From contig CM034546.1 of the NCBI GenBank assembly GCA_020055645.1, positions 29,326,001 through 29,390,000 on the forward strand: a DNA stretch of 64,000 nucleotides. Direction: 5' to 3'. This document shows, piece by piece, positions 11,096 through 24,015 of this stretch (positions are counted from its first letter, which is position 1; each line of letters opens with the position of its first letter). The notes below the pieces were generated by a model that saw only the letters and a list, made by a program, of their open reading frames with translations, made no database searches and was not told the DNA's origin. A program made the position numbers and the translations under genes. The DNA is from Tomocerus qinae. Lineage: Eukaryota > Arthropoda > Collembola > Entomobryomorpha > Tomoceridae.

Positions 11096-14000
11096 TTAAC
11101 GGGATTTATGGCGATTACTTCTCCTGGGTTTCTTCACTCTTTGCTCTTGTTCCGAATCAGATGAGTCTGAATCGACTGTCGTGATAACCCTTTTATAGTT
11201 TGAAGATTTCTTGCTGGACCCTGATGGTTGAGAAGTTCTGCTTGTGTGGGGACACAGAGTGATTAATTCAATACGACGACCTCGACCTGTATTTCTAGAA
11301 GTGGAAGTGGACGGCGAAGTTGAAGTTGTTGACCCACCGTGGTTTAAATTCCAATTGTCAGCACTACTAGATGCTCCTGGCAAATTTTCAGTAATGACAG
11401 CTCCATTCTCAGCATCCATAGTCGTTTCATCCGAGTTGGCACCATTTATGGCATCTCCTTCTGAATTTTCAGCATTCCCAGCCGTTTCTTCCGAATATTC
11501 AGAATACCCAGCTGATTCTTCAAAATTTTCCGCATTCCCAGCCGCTTCTTCCGAATATTCAGCATTCCCAGCCCCTTCTTCCGAATATTCAACATACCCA
11601 GCCGCTTCTTCCGAATCAGCATCTCTAGCCGCTTCTTCCGAATATTCCGCATACCCAGCCATTTCTTCCGAATTTTCAGCATTGCTAGCCACTTCTTCCG
11701 AATATTCCGCATACACGGCCGCTTCTCCCGAATATTCAGCATTCCCAGCAGCTTCTTCCGAATATTCAGCATACCCAGCTGATTCTTGTGAATTTTCAAC
11801 ATTCACAGCAGCTTCTTCCGAATATTCAGCATACCCAACTGATTCTACTGAATTTTCAACATTCCTCGCAGATTGCTGCAAATTTTCGGAATTTCTGGTT
11901 CTCATTCTCTCATATCTTGGTGGTCTCGCAGTGGACTTCATTGCAAGTGGTCGGTTGATTGCTCTCTGATTCATTAGCGATCTTCTTACTCTTGATTGTG
12001 CAGACGAGATGTTTAAAATGGCTGGAGATGTTGAAGATCGTAGAGAAACTGAATTGGCAGGTGTATTCCTTGAGACCATGTTTGCCTGCGACGAAGATGA
12101 GCCATCAGGCGCATGATTTACAACTATGGCTGATATCGTCGAGCGAGAAGAATTTTCATGTGCATTTGGAATTTGCATTCTCATTTGTCCATTTTCCATT
12201 ACAACATTCACGTCTGTTCTGTTTGATGTTGGTTGAGCGGTGTTTATACGGTAAATTAGTGCTCCCGTACCAATACGACCATACCTATATGCTTCTGCCT
12301 CCAATCGCATGCCGGCAGTCGTAGCGTTATCTTGAACTTCCGATTGTCTAGTTGGCGTTGGGCGAGGATCTGGGTTTGCACGTTCAGCGGGAACCCTTAG
12401 TGTTCCATCGTCATTAATTTCATCCAAGCGCGGAGTTGGTCCAGGTCTGAAATGTCCTCTTCTAATATAGTTTCTAATTTTATTTAAATCCCGTTGACGT
12501 TGAGCCTCAAATTCTTCCGTATTTCTTGGGGTCATTCCCGGCTCAAAGTATACTGTATTTGCATTTGTATTATTTTCAATGCGATTTCTTACTGTCCCAT
12601 CGTCATTAATATCTTGCAAGTTCGGAAGTTCTGATTCTGGGTAACCTAATCTTGAATGTCTCATATCACGGTTCGTGTAGTTTCTAATTCTACTTAATGC
12701 CTGTCGACGTTGGGCCTCTCTGGCTTCTGCTTCCTCCGGAGTTGCTGGTTCTATTTCCGGCTCATAGAGGGTATCTGTACTTGCACGTACAATGGGATTC
12801 CTTACTGATCCATCGTCATTAATATCTTCCAAGTTGGGAGTTTCTGATGGCGGGAGACCAGTTCTTGCACGTCTCATTTCACGGTGTGTATAGTTTCTAA
12901 TTCTACTTAGTTGCTGTCGATGTAGAGCTCTCGCGTCTGAATTCCCTTCCAAATTTGCTGCTGTTGATGTTAACGTCGCTGTAGGAGCTGTATTTACACG
13001 ATCAGCATACATCCTCAATGGTCGGCTGTCCACAACAATTTCTACGTCATCATTGGTTGATGCGGTAGGAATACTGCTGATACGTTCAAGTGCAGCTCTT
13101 CTTTGCTGATTGGCTCGAACTGCTTCAAATTCAGCTCGACGGTTTCTCTCATGTGCTTCCGATAGCAAAGCTACCATGGATGGCGGCGAGCGAGGAGCAG
13201 TTGTTGAAAGGTCAGTAGGATTCAATGATTCTAGTTGATCTCGCACCATATGGCTTCTTATTACTGCACCCAATGTCGAATTGACTCTAGATGAACGATG
13301 GTTGGCTTGAACACCCGACAGTACACTGTTTCTAAATGCTTGAACTTCTGCTCTCAGAGCGCGGTTCCTTAATTCTGCATCAGATGCCCGATTCGCCTCA
13401 GATGACGAAGCACGACGAGTAATAGTGTCGTTTGGAATAATCGGCGCTATCACACTGTTACTGAATTCTCTTACTTCCGCTCGCAGTGCACGGGAACTTG
13501 ATTCCAAATCCGCTACCAAATTTGCTCTGGTTAATCTCGTGCGAGCAGCAGCTGCTGTTCGATCGGTTGGAATTGCAATCACCAATGGGTTTCTTGATGC
13601 AGCGCTTCTACGTCCTGGAGGTGGCATTTCCTCAGTTTCATCTTGCCCATTTTGGGTGTGCCTGTTGACTCTTCTGCGCATTTCGTGTACTACACTTCGT
13701 AATCGATCATTACTTCGAAGATTACGACTATGCTCTTGATGTCTCCTTTGTCGTCTCCTCAATTCTCTTCCTGTTTCTGTCGAACCGTCTTGACGATTTC
13801 GATGAGATCTGTCAGTATTTGGACGAACGTCACGACCCCGAAGTGTTGGCTCTCTGGGTGCATAAGAAGCCAATGAAGCATCTCTCGGGGCAGCATTGGA
13901 CGACCCTGCTTCAGGTTCCACTTCCACTTCTTCATATGATGAAGCAAGATTCTCCGCAGGAGAAATATATATTCTTGCAGAGGCTGTCGACATTGGAGAA

Positions 14001-17000
14001 ACCGGCGGTGGTGGTGGAGCTATGAAAATAAATTCATCCACTTCTCCATTGTTAGCTAACACGACATCTAAGGTCGGTGGTCGCCCTGATTCAACGACTA
14101 GATTTTGTGGGGCTGCTGATCTTCGCAGAGGAGGTGTTCCTCTTGAAGATGATCCAGAACGACGATGAGACTCCGAAGAACGTTGTAATCCAGAACTGTA
14201 GAAATAATAATATTCGTACAATTAGTTTTTCTAAATAAGCAATTTAGTTTTCTCCTTTTAGGTTAAACTAAGACACAGGTTGCAGAGGAGAGTGATGATG
14301 AGGAGGAGGGTGAGGAGGGTAAAGGTGAGGAGGGTGAGGGTTGTGAAGAGGGCGAGGAGTTGGGTAAGGGTGAGGAGGAAGATGAGGAGGTTTTCACTAA
14401 AGTACAGCTATTTAAATGTTTTAAAACTGTATATGTATTAAATTGTGGTAAGTTAGCTTCAATATACACAAAAGGAGTGCACTCGCACTCACCCGAGTGG
14501 GGAGGATAAGGCACATATTAAGACATATATTTGAAATTATTAGTTTGATTTATTTGATATTAATATTTGATATTAATATTAGATAAAATATTTGAAATAA
14601 GCGAAAGGCAATGTCTCGAAAGGCTCGCATTGGACTGCAAGCTACGTAGACACAAAAAATGGTTACTTTCCTTTCCTTTTCAGTATATTTTATTCTAAGT
14701 TCTTCGGCGCGACCATCTACAATATGAATGGAACGAAAGTTAATTCCAATTTTAAAATTTTACACTGCCCCAGTCAGGGGGCATGCAAAAATCAGGTTAA
14801 ATTAATTCCCCCAGTCATGGCAAATGAATTGAACCAGATTGTACCTATTTGTTGTGCCAACAAATCTGTTAAAAGTCGAATTAACAATTACACGGCCATT
14901 AATTGTGCCCATTTTAACCTTTACCTTTGTTTCATTATAAAACATTTTCAAATATATTACTTTTAAATTTATATGTATTATCCTCCCCACTCGAGTGAGT
15001 GCGAGTACACTCCTTTTGTGTGTATTGAGGCTAACATATCACAATTTAATACATATACACTTTTAAAACATTTAAATAGCTGTACTTTAGTGAAAACCTC
15101 CTTATCTTCCCCCTCACCCTCACCTAACTCCTCACCCTCCTCCCAACCCTCATCTTCCTCCTCACCCTCACCCTCATCCTCACCCTCCTCATCCTCACCC
15201 CCCTCTGCAACCTGTGTCTTACTTTAACCTCCTTTTTTAAATTGTAATATCGATATCACTTACGGATTTTCATTTGCATCTGTCATAGTTTCAATAATTC
15301 TTCCCAATCGAGCAATCTCTTGTTCCAAGCTGGCAATTTTTGCCTCCAACAACAATTTGTTCTCCGATTGATCTTGGTATCGTTGCAGAATCTCCAGCAG
15401 TTTACTGTGATCATTCCTACAATACGAAATGAAATTATTAAATAACTAGTAATAGGCCCGTTCTCCGAACGGGAAATGGGCAACCCCTTAATGGGGACGG
15501 TAGATCATGAGTAACATTAAAAGCATTTAATAAAGTATGAAAATTATCAGATTAAAATGATTAAAAAATTCTTCCTGCATTACTGCAACATCCTACTGAC
15601 GGGGAACCAAATACAATACTTATCGAATCAACATAATAATAATAGTCCAAATTCAACATCATTTAACTAAACAGCGAAATTAAAGTAAATGTATTTGAAG
15701 TCCTTTCATCAGCGCCTGATTTTCATTATATTATCATTAATATTATGGACATAATATATAATTTTAAGGGTGTCCGGATATAAGTGCCAAAATAAAAGTG
15801 CCAATTGGCACTCTCAATGTCCATAAGTGTCAATTTCAAAAGTGCCAAAAATTTAAGTGCCAAAGCATTTAATGCCAAAATCCCAAAAGTTTGCTTTGGA
15901 TGATATATTCTAAAATATTTATGCTTTTCTAGCAATTCTATTTGTAGTTCATAGTAAATGGAAGACTAACGAACTTAGATCAATCAAGAAAGCCTTGTGT
16001 AATTTGAATACGCTGATATGTAAACGCTAAGCTGATAAGCTAAAGTCCTAGCTTAGGGAACAAGTATCCTACATTTATTTCTGTTTATCATTTGCCTTGG
16101 CCCCAGTAGTTGAAAAGAAACACCTGCACAGGTATTCCTATATAAAACATGTGTTGTTAAAAACGTAAGATATTGGAAACATGTACAAGAAGATGTACTA
16201 AGAACAACAAATTGCTTGGAAGTTGGCATCATGGTTTTAATTATTATCTAGAGTGAATAAACCGCATCCATCAATTTAGATGTTATTGTCCCATTTCCAA
16301 AGCGAATAAAGTAATTGTTCGCTTATGATCGTTTACTTTAACAGCGGAATGGCAACACCTCAAAAGAAAAGGTACAGGGAGCTTGATGAAAAGATTTCTT
16401 TTCAGGTTGTACAGTATCTCACAAAACCTAATATTATTATCGATTATTTAAATGCATGTACACATTTAGTGGGACGGAATAATCAAGGATGAAAGACTTA
16501 AACTCACATAGGATTATAATTTACAAAGTAATACCCTTGTACATAACATGAGACTTAACAATGACTAATTAAACTTGCATTGGCATTTAATTTCATTGGC
16601 ACTTTTGTTTTTGGCACTTCTCAAAATCTCTGAAAAAAATAATTGGCACATTTGACCGTTGGCACATATATCCGGGAACCAATTTTAAGTCACCCCGTCA
16701 TTTTACATCACCCCGGGTCATTTTACAATACCCCATCATTGTAAATGACCCCGTCATTTAAATTAGTTGTCATTGTAAATGATCCCGTCATTTAAATTAG
16801 CTGTCATTGTAAATGACCCCGTCATTTAAATTAGCTGTCATTGTAAATGACCCCGTCATTTAAATTAGCTGTCATTGTAAATGACCCCGTCATTTAAAAT
16901 ACACGTCATTGTAAATGACCCCACATTTTAAATAGCAGTCGTTTTAAATAATTTCGTCGTTTAGAATCACCCTTTCATTTTGAATAACCCCATTGTTTAA

Positions 17001-19902
17001 ATTTATAAACATCACTTTTTTAAATCCAGTCATTTTAAATAACCTCGTCATTTTAAACATTCCTGTCAGGCTGTCATTTTAAATAATTTCTTTATTTTAA
17101 ATATTCACGTCATTTTAACCTCTTTATTTTAAGTAGCTCTGTTTTTAGCTACCACTATTTTAATCGTCCTCGTTGTTTCTATTGTCTACCTACCCCGTTA
17201 CATTTATTAATCAATCCTATGTCAAGTCAACCTATTCCACAACCTAAAATAAACGTTGCCTTGCTATTAATAGTTTGACTCCGTTGCGGTAGCCCCGTTC
17301 GAGGTGAAAGGGCCGAAGAAAGATGGGTGAAAAAGGTGAAAGAAATGGCGGAGCCCTGCCTGCTTAAATAGTAGGACTTTGTCAATTTTTCAAAATTCAC
17401 TGGCAAAATATTTTCTACTAAAAAATAAAATACTGGAGTGGCTACCGTCTTCATTATTTAGTCGAGTAGCTCAGGGAAAGTTTGATAAAGATCGGATAAA
17501 AACTGTAGGAGGAGTATTTGAACAAAACGTGACAGATCGGAGCGTTTTCTCCAACTCCTTCGATGTTAAAATTCCAAATTCAAAAAACCGTAAAACGATT
17601 TCTATGAAAGATATTGTTTTGAAACTTGAGGTTTGGGATTCTGACTATGATATGAACATCCAGTAAAAATTTGAAAGTCGTAGATTGATGTTAAAGGGGA
17701 AATGAATTGCTATTATTATATAGATTACAAAAAGTTGAGGTATATAATAAAATCAAGTTAATTATTAACTCTGTTTGTGAACTTACACGAGTGTCTTGTG
17801 AATATCGTAAAGCTGAGCGCAATTTGCTGTGCCACAGTCACACTGAGGTAAATCCGATTCTATCCGTGTCAGTTGAAGTGTTTTTTGGAAAACAAACTCT
17901 TCAGATACACTCGGAGGGTAGATCGCAACTATTTTCTCCCGTACGAGACCTTTACGACACGAAGGACATTCAAGCTTCCTAAAATTCAGAATAAACACAA
18001 AATTAAATTAGCGAAATGAAAACATTAATCATTCACATATAAATTGTAACTTGTAATGTGCCGTCACAAACAACTGATAACAATTATATATTTAAAAAAA
18101 ATAATTTTCTAACTTTCTATTTCCTTACACTGTAGTGTAACTGAATCAGGCAAGACTACCATTTATTTGTAATTGGAATTTAATAATAGTTGACTTTAGC
18201 ATACCAATTCACAATTAGAAATATTAGTACCTATGTTTTTTTGCATTGTCGAAATTACCCTTTTAGTTTATAGACTCTGATTATAAAAGCTATTTTGTTT
18301 ACCCTTCCTCTATATATCTCACTATATCTAACCTCTTTCACTCGCCATGTTTATATCTAATTTTAAAGTTTTTAGGCCTAATATGACTAATGACCAAATA
18401 TGCCTTAGGGTGACAATACCTCTCAGGATAACTTCCATCAACGCTAATCAACTATTTTTCTGACTAAATCAATGACTTTGTAGTATTTTCCATCAAAAAA
18501 CCTAACTTCGCATGTAAATTATACAAATACAAACTGTAATTATATCCTGTACATTAGTAAACTGGAACATGATAAATTGTACCTCTTTATTGGGTTGCTA
18601 TCATTAAAACCAACACGTCAAAAATCCTTGTCTGAGTAGAATTTTGAAACTTTAGGATTGGAAACTGTAGTCTCATAGTAACTTCACATTGTTTGAAATC
18701 GTTTGTATATAAAAACATATATTATGTATTAAAATGTAAAGTTCCAGATTAAAGTAAGACAGTACAGTTGCAGAGGTGAAGGAGGGAAGTTGAAGAGTGA
18801 GATGGAAATAAAAAATTTGAATTTTTCTCTCCTCGTTCAATCATCAACTAAGGTAGAGTAGTTTTATTATTATGTAATCAATCAAACTTTCACAAAAGTG
18901 TAATTGGCAGTCAACAAATTGTTTTAATTTAGGTTAGGTTTAAAACAACCCTTTTGGCATTTGAAAATCTTAGCCATTTTACATATTCGGTCTGTATAAA
19001 TTACATAATAATAAAATGGATGTACTGTATGATGCACCTTAGTTGAGAAGTGAGTGAGAAGGGAAAAATTCTCCATTTTTACTTTCCCCCATAGAATACA
19101 GAGATGGGCCAACGCCCCATTTCCTTGCTTTCACCCCACTCTTTTCCCTCTACCTCACTCCTTTCCTTCCACTTCCCTCCTCTCCTTCCATCTTCTTCCT
19201 CTCTTTCCAACTCACTCCTTTCCTTCCAACTCACTCCTTTCCTTCCAACTCACTCCTCTCCTTCCAACCCATTCCTTCCATTCCACCTCACTCCTCTCCT
19301 TCCATACATAACCCCTCTCCCTCCACTCACTCCACCTCCTTCCTCTCCTTCTGCAACCACTGTCTTACTTCAACCAAGTTTGATGGATTGGAAACCGGCC
19401 ATTTTTCTAGTTTCAAATGTCGGCAACTAGCAGACGGATTTGGATGAAAGTTGGTGGGTAGCTTTATTGATGGTTCAACTCAATGATAAATTTTTAGTTT
19501 TCCATTGCGACGTCAAAGTATTTTAAAAATCAGTATTTTACGTGTCGATCTATGATCTAAATGATAGGAACTCTATTGTAAATCGTAATAACATTCAATA
19601 CGTTTAGGGTATTCTATTTTCAGCAGACTTTTTCATTTTTAGTTTTAATGATCTACGTAATAATGATCATAATAATTTTTGACTTACGTTTTCATATGGA
19701 GCCATCGATCCAGACAAGCTCTGTGGAACATATGACCACAACGTGTAGCACAAACGCAAGAACGGTAATCCGGGGTGTCTGGTGGAAGCGGAACTGACGG
19801 TCTAGTACTTGGACCTGGTTGATCATCAAGCTGGTGTACCGCAACATCCTCTGGTGCTGGAGAATCTAGAGTCTCCATACACATAACACACTCGAACCCC
19901 AT
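11096..19902 (-). CDS. RING-H2 finger / coiled-coil / repetitive tail protein (gene B)
   Basis: Likely E3 ubiquitin ligase. Four exons on the minus strand with consistent phases: 19902-19688, 17978-17787, 15416-15264, 14195-11096, giving about 1,219 aa. Exon 1 begins MGFECVMCMETLDSP and ends in CGHMFHRACLDRWLHM. Exon 2 completes the RING with LECPSCRK, so the ligands are C-x2-C, C-G-H-x2-H-x2-C and C-P-x-C (C3H2C3), and adds a conserved CDCGTANC motif. Exon 3 is a coiled coil (SKLLEILQRYQ...ASLEQEIARL). Exon 4 is a 1,033-codon disordered region with internal repeats, ending in an acidic Ser stretch (VDSDSSDSEQE) and a basic NLS-like tail. An acceptor-like TTTTAG just before the ATG suggests a noncoding first exon upstream. 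Paralogous to the gene at 24016-28407 with identical exon phases and a 192-nt exon 2 in both. The RING resembles TRAIP-type fingers, but I do not claim orthology. Introns host several foldback elements. Confidence 0.85.
11450..11880 (-). repeat. Tandem repeat encoding AEYSEEA(A/G)-type units in gene B
   Basis: About fifteen degenerate 27-30-bp units in frame in exon 4, encoding variations of NAEYSEEAAG / YAEYSEEA. The tract is strongly acidic. It is absent from the paralogue at 24016-28407, so it expanded after duplication or was lost there. Confidence 0.85.
12370..12950 (-). repeat. Three ~60-codon repeats in gene B exon 4
   Basis: Three successive units share the pattern (S/N)(R/K)IRNY...R, then a Pro-Glu rich linker, then (L/P)N-L-(E/Q)-D-I-N-D-D-G-(S/T)-V-R or close variants. 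The units are diverged at protein level, suggesting an older expansion under some constraint. I recognise no known domain. Confidence 0.75.
14261..15229. mobile_element. Foldback element in gene B intron 3 (purine-rich arms)
   Basis: Inverted repeat of 969 bp. Left end GGTTAAACTAAGACACAGGT at 14261, right end its near-complement finishing TTTAACC at 15229. Flanking octamers TCCTTTTA (14253-14260) and TCCTTTTT (15230-15237) match at 7 of 8, which suggests an 8-bp target duplication (hAT-like). Arms contain (GAGGAGGGTGA)-type purine repeats on one side and the pyrimidine complement on the other, plus a conserved block around 14400-14515 / 14975-15095. No transposase. It lies between the coiled-coil and tail exons of gene B. 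Confidence 0.75.
15769..16680. mobile_element. Foldback MITE with 9-bp target duplication (Mutator-like)
   Basis: Terminal repeats GGTGTCCGGATATAAGTGCC at 15769 and the complement of GGTTCCCGGATATATGTGCC ending 16680, flanked by a perfect 9-bp direct repeat AATTTTAAG (15760-15768 and 16681-16689). A 9-bp duplication is typical of Mutator/MULE elements. Subterminal TTGGCAC / GTGCCAA motifs recur several times near both ends and could be transposase-binding sites. Length 912 bp, no coding capacity. It lies in intron 2 of gene B. Confidence 0.8.
16690..17135. repeat. 34-bp minisatellite (GTCATTGTAAATGACCCC units)
   Basis: Starts directly after the Mutator-like element. About five clean 34-bp units containing GTCATTGTAAATGACCCCGT at about 16730-16925, flanked by decayed CATTTTAAAT-type units to about 17135. 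Each unit contains a short palindrome (CATTGTAAATG). In intron 2 of gene B. Confidence 0.85.
18746..19376. mobile_element. Foldback element related to the one at 14261
   Basis: Left end contains ATTAAAGTAAGACAGTACAG plus TTGCAGAGG. The right end (complement of GGTTGAAGTAAGACAGTGG plus TTGCAGAAGGAG) matches it, and both match the termini of the 14261-15229 element. The right part is a long C/T tract with CTCCTTTCCTTC units; the left part is partly purine-rich. Boundaries are approximate and I found no convincing target duplication. In intron 1 of gene B. Confidence 0.65.
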
Positions 19903-20398
19903 GCTGGCTGATTTCCTAAAACAATATATAAATTACAGTTTTATTAAATGGTTATTGATGTTCGAGCAATGATTGGAAAAAAGTCATTGTATATAATAAT
20001 ATGGTATTAAAATCAAACAAAGTTTTGACGCGCATTGAATCTTAGAAGACACTATTAAGCCCGAAGATCAATCCCTGAAATGAAAACGAAGTGATTGGCA
20101 AATTGGAGTGAGATTTTACACAAAATTTTGGAAAATGTAAAATCTTTCTGCTTTTGGCAGACTGCTTAATCGGGGATTCTGGCAATAGTCTTCAAAACAT
20201 CTAAAAACAATATTAGCATTGCACTCTCTACCATTCAGATAACTTAAGAGTTCATTGGGTAAGAAAATTTTTGGGCGGAAATTGATAATGAACTAGTTAA
20301 GTAATGTAGCAATGATAACTCCATCCAAAGTCAACCCCAAATTATCTGAATATGAAAAAATAAATATGCAATATATTGGTGCTTATGTAACAAACTTT

Positions 20399-20742
20399 AG
20401 CTGAATTTAGGCAGCGGGATCTAGTTGCCTCCGTTGACCCTCCCCCCTTCCCTTACCCCTAGTTTAGCCACTTAACTTGCTATCTTCGCAGTTTGTCTTT
20501 TGTCATTATTTTTGCCACTTTTTTGACCTAACCTAATTAAAAATAAACATGTTACTTGTTTGTTATGCTTTAAAAAGGAAACAGTTTATTTTTTATTAGG
20601 TTAGGTCAAAAAAGAAGCAAAAATAATGACGGGGGACAACGGGGGCAATAATATATTAAGGTAAAGTGGCTAAACTAGGGGCACCGGGGCAATTGTGGTG
20701 TCTGGCAACGTGGCAACTAGATCCCGCTGTCTAAATCCAACT
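20399..20742. mobile_element. 340-bp foldback element, GCAGCGGGATC termini, copy 1
   Basis: Left arm has GAATTTAGGCAGCGGGATCT. The right arm is its complement with the same order of blocks (GTTGCC, GTTTAGCCACTTAA, then a central AAAATAAACATGTTACTTG). A second copy lies at 30211-30552. Only a weak CAAAC flank similarity was seen, so superfamily is unassigned. Confidence 0.7.
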
Positions 20743-21753
20743 CAAACGTATTTGTCACAAACTTGAATAAATAAAACGTGAAATTTCAAACTATTTTGAT
20801 TCAATTTGTCATTTCAGGGATTATCAGACGTGCTTTTTCCCTGGCTCTGACTGTCAACTGTGTTATTAGCAAGTAGCCATATATATTTCATATTATAGAA
20901 ACAAGAAATGAATAATTTTGAATTTGAGTATTTCTTTAAAACACTTTTTACTTAAACTATATAATAATTTTGACTTGTGCCAACATGACAACTTACAAAA
21001 AGGGTTGACAATTGCTACAATTATATTTGAATTTGAGAAAATATTCAAATATTACATAGTTTGGTTGTCAATATTGAATTAACATTAACAATTCAAAAAG
21101 GTTTGTCATAAAATGACAATCAGCTGTTTGGTAGTTAAAAAATTGCAAGTGACAATTTAATAGATTTTAATGATCGAAAGGAAAAGGACAGTTAATAACA
21201 AAGGTCAAAGAAAATGGATCTTTAAAGAATGAATACGTGAAGGATTAAAACCAGAAAATGAAGAGCGTTTTTTGTATATCTCACCTGTTGTGAATCAGCT
21301 CCGCACTGACTGTTGTTGTGCTCCCTCACAAAGTAAGCTTCGCTAGGAAAAATGCAAGGAGGAAAACAACATGAAAAGATACGAACTATACGAATCACGT
21401 TTAAATAGCTGCTTACCGCCAGAGATAAAGATGAAGAGATGAAAAAAGGGTACGTAGTACGTACTCTTCTGCCTTCGGTGATCAAGAATAAGACGGAGAT
21501 GTTACGCGCAGACTTCGTAGACTTTTGATAGACATTGACATGATGTTACACTTGCACAATGCAAATGTCATGCAAAAGAAAAGTAAGGCGCAGGCGACAA
21601 AGATATGAAATGGAAATATTCTCAGAAATCATCATAATGATGACAAAATGGCAGACAGCATAGGAGAAGGGAGTGATTTATTGCTTCTGCTCCCGGGATC
21701 TTAAGCAGGGGATCACTGTTCGTCTGCAATCTTGATTACCGGAGAAGGAGAAT

Positions 21754-22108
21754 CCCTCATGCTAGTTTCTAGTTCGGCGAACCAAGGTGACTCGGCTCAA
21801 TCGACATTTTTTGACAGACCCGACTCTGCTCCCTGAATTTTTTTTTATAGAACTGACTCTACTCGGTTCGCCCTATTGGATGAGATGGCTCGGCTCGACT
21901 CGCTCAACAATTTTTGCGACCATTTTTATTTTAAAACTACAGGCTTCCTAACCATTTGAATAAGTTTTTTTGAATGGTTCGGTTGGCTCGGCTCGGTTCA
22001 CCAAAATGTTTTTCAGGGTGTGTCTAGGCTCACCCAATGTTATTGAAGGTCAGTGACTCGGTTCAACACAGCTCGAGCTCGACTCGCTCACATAAACTAG
22101 CATGTGTG
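21754..22108. mobile_element. hAT-type MITE, CATGCTAGTTT termini, copy 1
   Basis: Termini CCCTCATGCTAGTTT and AAACTAGCATGTGTG, interior rich in GGCTCGGCTCG-like repeats. Flanking octamers AGGAGAAT (21746-21753) and AGGAGAAA (22109-22116) match at 7 of 8, consistent with an 8-bp hAT duplication. Same family as 33470-33867. Confidence 0.75.
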
Positions 22109-24015
22109 AGGAGAAAGACGGAAAGATGGAAAGTAGAGTTGTTACCTTTCTATAGTAACTTATTTCTGTATGAGCAAGAGCATATAAGTACTGAGCTTTA
22201 ACTTTGAAATGCTAGATTTTAAATTGCAGTTGTTTGTTATTATTTAAGATGATATGCTGAATAAATGACGGAAATACTAACATTTTCTAGTTGAAGAATT
22301 TTCTTATTAGAACCCTGTTAGGGACTGACTTAATTTTTGTATTCTTGAACTCCTGATTTCTATGGAATAAAGCAATGAGGGCATTCCATCGAGAAGAGTC
22401 TCTGAACTCACAGATAGATAGGAGAGAACCCAGCCTTAAGTTCCATATTTGAACGAACGCTATGTATGAGTTTCAATCTATATACTATAGTACATTGAAT
22501 GTAGTCACATGTTACTTTTAAAGGCTAAAGCTTTTCAACACAATACTGCAACGTCTAAAATAATATAAAATAAGTATTGGTTAATTAACGAAAATCAATT
22601 AATGAAAATTCCTATCCTTCCTGATATTAAACTTATTCCTACTTAATTAAACTTAATGTTTTAAAAGATGTACGCAAAAATGTTGATTTAGAATCAATTG
22701 ATTTGCATTTTTAACCCTTTATTACATGACGCATATTGATTTCAACAGCACAATACATTTCTAGTTATACAGCCTAATGCCTTTTCAGACGAATTTCTAC
22801 AAAAATCATACTTATAATTAATTAGATTAGATATTTGAGATGGAGATGGAATACATTTTGTGACGATTACAACAAGTTGTAATTAAATAATATGGAAGCA
22901 TAGGGATACAACTACAAGAACACATTAGGACAATTAGTTACTTCACTTTGACAGCAACATAAATATAATTTCTATTAATTAACTTCTAGCAAATATTTTA
23001 ACGAGACTGGATGTGTTTGCCGCTGGGATTATTTATTTACCTGGTAGGATTATTTCAGTTTAGGTTAGATTAAGCTTAGCCACTAGGAGACTACGACTGA
23101 TTAACCCTTGTTCATTTTAACATATAGTATATAAACCTACATAGAGCCCTTCAAAGAATTCATAATTAAACCAAATTTTAAACTTTTCCCATTGATCACA
23201 CATTAATATTATTATTGATTCTACTATAATGATATACTAATTCATTGATTACTCCTAATGTTAGACAGTTATTTAAATATATGATTGAAGGATGTACTAA
23301 CTGCATTTAGTGTACACTGTAAACACCAAAAAAAACTCTTGACCTTTAGAGTTGAATAGGTCATGAAATATTTCATTAAATTATACAAATTTCTTATAAG
23401 AATAAAAATATATCCTTGTCATGAATGAATTTGTAAACTATACTTGGTCCGATTCAAAATTTATTATTAGACAGACTTTCTAGACATAATACTTTTAACA
23501 ATTTCCATTTCCCATGGCTCTTTTTTAGTATACACTAGACAGTCTTAGAAGCATTACAATAATCGGAACTAAAAAATAGAAACTATTAACATTACACTAG
23601 AAATTCGCAGAAATGACCATATTTACCATCAAAACAATTCATCATAAATAATTACTAACAGTCCATCAAAATTGTGCTTAACTTCTAAAGCTTTTTCACT
23701 AGTAAAGCTTAGGTTTTGGCAATTACTGACTTATATCTATTTCATCTAACGTTCTATACAGACAATATGCAGTTAATAATTAAGCATTGTATATTTAAAC
23801 ATCAATTCATGGGTACAGTCACAATACAATGCTTATTTAACACTTAAAACTATTATTTCTCGTAGTATCAATATCAATGTATGTTACCAATAGCTCAATA
23901 ACAAAAACAAAACCAACTATTTATATGTAATTTCTATCTAAGTTATTTCTATTTCTATTCTAGATCAAATGCAAAACATTTGTACCAATTTTCCTCGGAA
24001 CAAAACTGACGTGGT

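Larger units (their letters stand above)
19903..24015. other. Spacer between the two RING genes
   Basis: No coding gene supported. It holds foldback elements at 20399-20742 and 21754-22108 (listed separately). About 21265-21290 on the minus strand reads TTCACAACAG then GTGAGATATA, a plausible donor for a noncoding first exon of gene B. The remainder (22120-24015) is AT-rich without visible structure. Confidence 0.5.

Noticed and set aside
14263-15227. Ser/Pro-rich frames in the foldback at 14261-15229 and at 19054-19430
   Set aside because: They are translations of C/T-rich repeat tracts in mobile elements.
17379-17666. 95-codon frame in gene B intron 2
   Set aside because: Composition is weakly coding-like, but no domain, splice or promoter support, and it lies antisense within an intron.
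20399-20742. 8-bp duplication around the GCAGCGGGATC foldbacks
   Set aside because: Only CAAAC is shared at copy 1 and nothing at copy 2, so no superfamily was assigned.
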